Assembly (NCBI RefSeq): GCF_964355755.1
Contig: NC_092671.1
Location: forward strand, 1,592,501-1,656,500
From: Antedon mediterranea
Taxonomy: Eukaryota; Echinodermata; Crinoidea; Comatulida; Antedonidae
DNA length: 64,000 bases
Direction of reading: 5' to 3'
Of the stretch, positions 62,301 through 64,000 are shown one piece after another. The notes beneath the pieces are model-generated. The model was not told where the DNA came from. It did not search any database and worked only from the letters and a program-made list of their open reading frames with translations. A program made the translations under genes and the position numbers. How positions within the stretch are numbered: position 1 is the first letter of the stretch; the number at the start of each line of letters is the position of its first letter.

Positions 62301-63778
62301 ATCTAATAAATGAGTCATCTCGTGTGACGTAGCGGGCTAGAGCAGCAGCGTGAAAAATGTACACTAACATTATCAAAGAACCTGAAATTGATTTGTATCA
62401 ACAAAAATAAAATTTAAAAAAATATATACAAAATCAAAAATTGATCCACATAAAATATATATATCTCAGTTATTTAGTAATTCATGCTTTTAGATTTAAA
62501 TAAAGTTTATATTGATTGTAGTATCAACCGTACATATCAATCAGTCATCGACATTTTATTCCATAATCAATATAAAAACATATACAAATACAATACAAAT
62601 AATATGATAATAATATACAAACACATATTTTATCTAACTGTCAAATGTAATTAGGTCTATGTGTAATGTTATTCTGCCTTCAATTAGTTTTGTACTTTCA
62701 TTTGCGTCTAACACTTTATTTTAATGTCACACTGATTTCAAGAAGGCATTTCGTTAATGAATTGATTGAAAGTACCTGAAAATAGAAAATAACATCTGTG
62801 TAACCTAATAAGTGTATATTGTCACTGTAACCTCGGTGACAGCTTGGTGCTTACCTTACCTTAAGTGAATGCTTAAATGTTGAAATTATACAGTACATAA
62901 AAACAGAATCGTAATAGGGGAGTCATGATGCGAGTGGTGGTGGTGCGGGGATGGGATTTGGGCGGGGAAAGCCAACCCCCAACCATCAACCCTAAATTCT
63001 GAAAAATTGCCATACAAAAGATAGGACATGTTAATTTCAGAAGTTTATTTTACAATTTAAGGCTGTCATCCTTCTCTATTTCAAAATCTTTATACAATAT
63101 CACTGATTAACAAATATAAAAAATAAAATTTTATGAAAATGAAAATCTTTTTTTTTCTAGGCCTAGCTAGAGCCAAGTCGATACCGAGTAAGACCTATTC
63201 ACATGAGGTTGTAACACTATGGTACCGGCCTCCTGATGTCCTCCTAGGCTCAAAAGACTATTCAATACAGTTAGATATGTGGTAAGAAACTTATTAAGGA
63301 ATTTAAATAATTATAGAACAGTCTATATGCTAATCATAATGGTATAATACTCTTTACTTTTGAAATATTTTCGTAATTTGAATGGACATACATAAGTCCT
63401 TGTGAAACATTTTGTAGGACTATTAGACAATTGCAGTGCTGATCATCACTGTGATGGATGTGGTTTCTTAGAAGACCAAATCAAAATCAAAAGGCAATTT
63501 AAATTTTATTGAAAGTTACTTTTGCTGAATTTTGTAATTCCACACTATATATACTATACTACTTGCTTTATCTATTATTTGGTAATAATTCGCAAGGTCA
63601 TCCACTTTGCTGCCCGACTGTACAGTACACTTTCTGTGCATGAAGAAATAAATATATTTATTGCCATTTTCTTATTATTTTCAGGGGTGTAGGATGTATT
63701 TTTGTTGAAATGATCACAGGACAAGCATTATTTCCTGGAATGAAAGACTTCAAAGACCAGCTAGAGAGAATATTCAAG
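31018..63778 (+). CDS. cdk14/15-like: PFTAIRE-type cyclin-dependent kinase, 5' part (nine exons)
   Basis: Cyclin-dependent Ser/Thr kinase of the CDK14/CDK15 (PFTAIRE) class; family members pair with cyclin Y at the membrane and phosphorylate LRP6 in Wnt signalling. Exons: 31018-31054, 33643-33741, 39346-39413, 54057-54305, 56639-56730, 57472-57649, 59995-60181, 63161-63281, 63685-63778. All phases agree, giving about 375 residues so far. The first about 151 form a Ser/Pro- and Arg/Lys-rich N-terminus. The kinase domain shows the glycine loop GEGSYATVY, the VALK lysine, the PFTAIRE helix, [11 protein letters not shown] (split by an intron), [12 protein letters not shown] and [13 protein letters not shown]. 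The last wording fits CDK14 better than PCTAIRE kinases. The C-lobe end lies beyond the window. Confidence 0.93.
31561..31658 (+). repeat. 31-bp tandem repeat, about three copies
   Basis: ATGCTTAATCTTAGTATGAT followed by TAGCATACAGT is repeated with starts at 31584, 31615 and 31646. A shorter, diverged unit starts at 31561. Each unit contains GCATAC/GTATGC-type inverted words. Confidence 0.75.
32032..32350 (+). mobile_element. tRNA(Ser/Leu)-derived SINE
   Basis: The head contains an RNA polymerase III A box (TGGCCGAGCGG, about 32041-32053) and B box (GGTTCGAGGC, 32096-32105), spaced as in a tRNA. The A box wording is that of class II Ser/Leu tRNAs, but no tRNA fold is complete, so this is not a tRNA gene. 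The body includes GGTAGAACGAGTCTTCTCGG, and it ends in ATTCA-type tail repeats (about 32336-32355). A diverged second copy lies at 37801-37950. Confidence 0.8.
33643..33741 (+). CDS. CDK gene, exon 2
   Basis: The acceptor is TTATTTTTTCAG and the donor GAT|GTAAGT. The frame that joins both neighbours reads [18 protein letters not shown], then [11 protein letters not shown], a basic N-terminal region. The alternative open frame in this exon would meet a stop in the next exon, so I rejected it. Confidence 0.7.
33859..33996. mobile_element. MITE family A, diverged copy
   Basis: CTATATCTACACTCTCAAAC and TTGTAGACAGAACTTTAT are decayed inverted ends. The interior AAATATGGTAGTGATATGAC and TCATGTCCATATATGGGAAC is clearly family A. 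Confidence 0.65.
34921..35112 (+). repeat. 17-bp minisatellite, about eleven copies
   Basis: The unit is TAAACTAGGTGTGGCCT with few variants (CCT/CCC/GCT at the end). It lies in CDK intron 2. High identity suggests recent amplification or homogenisation. Confidence 0.9.
37170..37310 (-). mobile_element. LINE 3' tail fragment
   Basis: On the minus strand the sequence reads TATATTGGCGAAATAAATGA followed by TATGATATATGATATGAT. An AATAAATG plus short-tandem 3' end of this kind is usual for CR1/L2-type LINEs in marine invertebrates. There is no coding part, and identity is inferred from the tail pattern. Confidence 0.4.
37325..37793 (+). repeat. 69-bp minisatellite, about 6.8 copies
   Basis: The unit begins TATACTGGCTTGATACTGTA and continues TGATGTCACCGATACATACA to TTATGTGATCA. 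Starts are at 37325, 37394, 37463 and so on. Copies are nearly identical. Because 69 is divisible by three, the minus strand has a 177-codon open frame, which I regard as an artefact of the repeat and not as a gene. Confidence 0.92.
37801..37950 (+). mobile_element. tRNA-derived SINE, diverged copy
   Basis: The A-box-like AGTGGCCATTACGGCAGG, B-box-like AGGTTCAAGGC, and body GGTAGAATAAGTCTTCTCCG match the SINE at 32032-32350 in order and spacing. Confidence 0.65.
38380..38398 (+). repeat. G-run, G13-T-G5
   Basis: An uninterrupted run of about 13 G, one T and five G on the transcribed strand of CDK intron 2. A sequence like this can form a G-quadruplex and is prone to length change. Confidence 0.8.
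39346..39413 (+). CDS. CDK gene, exon 3
   Basis: The acceptor is CTTATTCTTACAG and the donor GAC|GTAAGT. Two bases complete a Ser codon, then [20 protein letters not shown] and VD follow. The Ser/Pro-rich composition resembles the SSPSSPTSP region just before the kinase domain of human CDK14. Confidence 0.8.
42840..43190 (+). repeat. Degenerate tandem satellite, about 75-bp unit, five copies
   Basis: The phrase ACTCATNTACCNNCAGTGGA followed by CATTTTAAAANAACATTAAT and CTTTGAATATGCAACATTAT recurs, with unit starts at 42840, 42914, 42997, 43072 and 43147. Divergence between copies is clear, so the array is old. Confidence 0.75.
43693..43828. mobile_element. MITE family B copy
   Basis: AAGCTTGGTTCCTACTTGGA and CTAAGTGGGAAA are inverted ends. 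The core GACGCAATGCAATGACG, ATGGATCATCCGAAC and GCTTGTGATTGGTCAC is in family order. About 136 bp. Confidence 0.7.
45925..45985. mobile_element. Solo end of MITE family C
   Basis: GATCTATTGTTGGTTTATCC followed by AGGAAATTAGCACTCA is the reverse complement of the left end of the complete family C copy at 60256-60503. The partner end could not be found with confidence. Confidence 0.45.
46649..46943 (+). repeat. 18-bp minisatellite, array 1, about sixteen copies
   Basis: The unit is ATCGGACATACTGTATGT. Each unit contains the palindrome ACATACTGTATGT. One slipped unit (GGACATCGGACAT) lies near 46905. Open frames on both strands over the array (108 to 158 codons) come from the period being divisible by three. 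Confidence 0.93.
46947..47194 (+). mobile_element. tRNA-derived SINE inside the 18-bp minisatellite
   Basis: The head has an A box (GTGGCTTGGTGGTTA, about 46957-46971) and B box (GGTTCAAGTCC, 47000-47010). GTGGAGTTGT near the start pairs with ACAACTCCAC at 47046-47055. The tail reads AATAATAAATAATAAG. The 3' part has a second, truncated relative at 27814-27875. Flanking arrays have the same unit in the same orientation, so insertion into an existing array is the simplest reading. Confidence 0.75.
47195..47414 (+). repeat. 18-bp minisatellite, array 2, about twelve copies
   Basis: Same unit and orientation as array 1 at 46649-46943, from which it is separated only by the SINE. Copies are almost identical, so both arrays are young or have been homogenised. 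Confidence 0.93.
47500..47658. mobile_element. MITE family A, complete copy
   Basis: TAAAGCTCTGTCTACAAACT and CGTGTAGACAGAGCTTTA are inverted ends. The interior AATGTGATATGCCCATATAT and CATCCCACTTTTTAGTCAAA is itself largely symmetric about the centre. About 159 bp. Confidence 0.8.
49138..49243. mobile_element. MITE family B, compact copy with intact TIRs
   Basis: AAGCTTGGTTCCCACTTGGA at the left is the inverse of CCTAAGTGGGAACCAAGTTT at the right. The shortened core TTGGTCACTTGTAATTGGTC lies between. About 106 bp. Confidence 0.78.
51926..52052. mobile_element. MITE family A copy
   Basis: TAAAGCCTTGTCTACACTAT and TAGTGTAGACAGCTTA are inverted ends. The interior TTTGGGCATATCACTACCAT is the family core. 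About 127 bp. Confidence 0.72.
53275..53303 (+). repeat. GATA microsatellite
   Basis: Seven or so uninterrupted GATA units lie in CDK intron 3. Confidence 0.9.
54057..54305 (+). CDS. CDK gene, exon 4 with two in-frame donors
   Basis: The acceptor is ATCTTCTTAG. The frame starts [20 protein letters not shown], where CAG|GTAATG (54117) is a possible donor. It continues [20 protein letters not shown], then [18 protein letters not shown] and ends RPRSMLAS at AGT|GTAAGT (54306). Both donors leave phase 0, so exon 5 can be joined either way; the long form adds 63 residues. I recognise no domain in the extra segment. Confidence 0.7.
54306..56638 (+). other. CDK gene intron 4
   Basis: About 2.3 kb, AT-rich. 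An exon-like segment at 55859-55925 has AG and GT borders, but its length would break the frame; see the rejected list. A GTA repeat is present near 55105. Confidence 0.5.
56639..56730 (+). CDS. CDK gene, exon 5: glycine loop
   Basis: The acceptor is TTTTTACAG and the donor AAT|GTAAGT. It encodes [18 protein letters not shown] followed by [12 protein letters not shown], which includes the ATP-binding glycine loop GEGSYATVY. The length is usual for this exon in CDK14/15. Confidence 0.93.
56731..57471 (+). other. CDK gene intron 5
   Basis: About 740 bp of AT-rich sequence without a recognisable element. Confidence 0.7.
57472..57649 (+). CDS. CDK gene, exon 6: PFTAIRE helix
   Basis: The acceptor is TAACTCTAG and the donor GTG|GTAAGT. 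It encodes [18 protein letters not shown], then [19 protein letters not shown] and [11 protein letters not shown]. The VALK lysine binds ATP and the PFTAIRE helix contacts the cyclin. The Phe after the Pro, where PCTAIRE kinases have Cys, sets the subfamily. Confidence 0.96.
57650..59994 (+). other. CDK gene intron 6
   Basis: About 2.3 kb. A long imperfect ATC/ATT simple-sequence region lies at 59040-59290; otherwise AT-rich. Confidence 0.7.
59040..59290 (+). repeat. Imperfect ATC-type simple repeat
   Basis: ATCATC, TTATCATC and ATCGTT words dominate about 250 bases of intron 6. Confidence 0.8.
59995..60181 (+). CDS. CDK gene, exon 7: catalytic loop
   Basis: The acceptor is ATTTTGCAG and the donor TTTG|GTAAGG. 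It encodes [43 protein letters not shown] and the start of DFG. HRD Asp and the Asn of KPQN are both present, so the enzyme should be active. If the donor is not used, the frame stops shortly after. Confidence 0.96.
60256..60503. mobile_element. MITE family C, complete copy
   Basis: The left end TAATCTATTTTGTGCTTAAC continues TTACCTGGATAAACCAACAA and TAGCCCATGTTCTACTG. The right end is its approximate reverse complement (AGAGCATGGTCTATTTTCGG, then TTAGTCCAGG and GCACTCAGATTA). About 248 bp. Solo ends of the same family occur near 41810, 45940 and 48230. Confidence 0.65.
61437..62137. mobile_element. 0.7-kb TIR DNA element with CpG-rich interior
   Basis: The left end GGGTCGTGTTCGTACGGTGG continues TTAAAATAAGCGCTTAA. 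The right end, read in reverse complement, is GGGCCTGTTCGTAGGGGTTG followed by AAAATACCAGCTTATTCC. The ends therefore share about 30 imperfect bp. A 92-codon frame at 61673-61951 with charged C-terminus ([15 protein letters not shown]) may be a remnant of an element protein. The TIR start GGG..TGTTCGTA is reminiscent of PIF/Harbinger elements; the target duplication is not clear. Confidence 0.6.
63161..63281 (+). CDS. CDK gene, exon 8: activation loop
   Basis: The acceptor is a long T tract followed by CTAG and the donor TG|GTAAGA. It encodes [18 protein letters not shown] then [20 protein letters not shown] and MW. The loop has the Ser/Thr-rich KTYSHEV in place of the T-loop threonine of mitotic CDKs, as usual for this class. 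Confidence 0.96.
63282..63684 (+). other. CDK gene intron 8
   Basis: About 400 bp, AT-rich, nothing else seen. Confidence 0.8.
63685..63778 (+). CDS. CDK gene, exon 9
   Basis: The acceptor is TTATTTTCAG and the donor AAG|GTAGGC. It encodes [18 protein letters not shown] followed by [24 protein letters not shown] is the best single match to CDK14 among CDKs. Confidence 0.95.
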
Positions 63779-64000
63779 GTAGGCCTAGAATTCTCTCACC
63801 CATCTCTGGTTTCTGTGTTAAGTTAAATAAAACAAATACATGTTGCATACCATGTTCTACAGACACCTGAAATAAGGTGCCTGCTGTGTCATACTATTGC
63901 TAGGATCATGGTAGAGCATTATCTTGTCTTGCTAGCATTTAGAAAATATACTCTCTGGCTCTTGGGAATTCTTAATACAGTATTAAGAATCAATGTATCT
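63779..64000 (+). other. CDK gene intron 9, cut by the window edge
   Basis: The donor is followed by AT-rich sequence to the end. The remaining C-lobe exons must lie to the right. Confidence 0.8.

Larger units (their letters stand above)
60182..63160 (+). other. CDK gene intron 7
   Basis: About 3.0 kb, holding MITE family C (60256-60503) and a TIR element with CpG-rich interior (61437-62137). Confidence 0.75.

Noticed and set aside
56639-63778. Kinase as a PCTAIRE (CDK16-18) member
   Set aside because: The helix reads PFTAIRE and the C-lobe has [13 protein letters not shown] as in CDK14. The FCHR wording before HRD is PCTAIRE-like, but a single short feature.

Overview
This window looks like nuclear DNA from a marine invertebrate deuterostome, most likely an echinoderm. 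It is AT-rich, has intron-containing genes with GT/AG splice sites, and carries tRNA-derived SINEs, a CR1/jockey-like LINE remnant, many short terminal-inverted-repeat elements and several minisatellites. The 8-bp palindrome TAGGCCTA occurs far more often than expected. The phylum call rests on that word, the repeat style and the proteins, and is an inference; nothing looks bacterial or plasmid-like.

Three genes can be supported. (1) 10570-12210 (+) is a complete, single-exon Frizzled receptor of the Fz5/8 subfamily, a seven-pass Wnt receptor. (2) 27105-29598 (-) is a complete five-exon gene that I assembled from splice signals and phase. It encodes 297 residues with eight 9-residue PRSAYTTSV-type repeats, and I do not recognise the family. 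(3) 31018-63778 (+) is the 5' part of a PFTAIRE-type cyclin-dependent kinase gene (CDK14/CDK15 class). I see nine coding exons, from a probable first exon to the middle of the kinase domain; the gene runs off the right edge. Genes 2 and 3 are head to head, with about 1.4 kb between their start codons.

Layout: 1-9960 is gene-poor and holds a 1.26-kb TIR element (1391-2650) and degenerate repeats. 9960-10569 is the probable Frizzled upstream control region. 12211-27104 is intergenic, with a LINE 3' remnant (13914-15420), a purine-rich repeat, a CpG-rich mobile-element candidate (19363-20046) and clusters of two MITE families. 27105-31054 holds the repeat-protein gene and the CDK first exon. From 31055 to the end, CDK introns hold SINEs, minisatellites (17, 18, 31 and 69 bp), MITEs, a degenerate 75-bp satellite and another TIR element (61437-62137).

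Biologically, the window places a Wnt receptor next to a kinase class (CDK14 with cyclin Y) known to phosphorylate the Wnt co-receptor LRP6. In human, FZD1 lies next to CDK14 and FZD7 next to CDK15, so this looks like an old Frizzled-PFTAIRE kinase linkage, here with an Fz5/8-type receptor. I found no convincing new multi-gene system. The most novel items are the unrecognised repeat-protein gene, the linkage, the in-frame alternative donor in the kinase N-terminus, and the SINE nested in a minisatellite.
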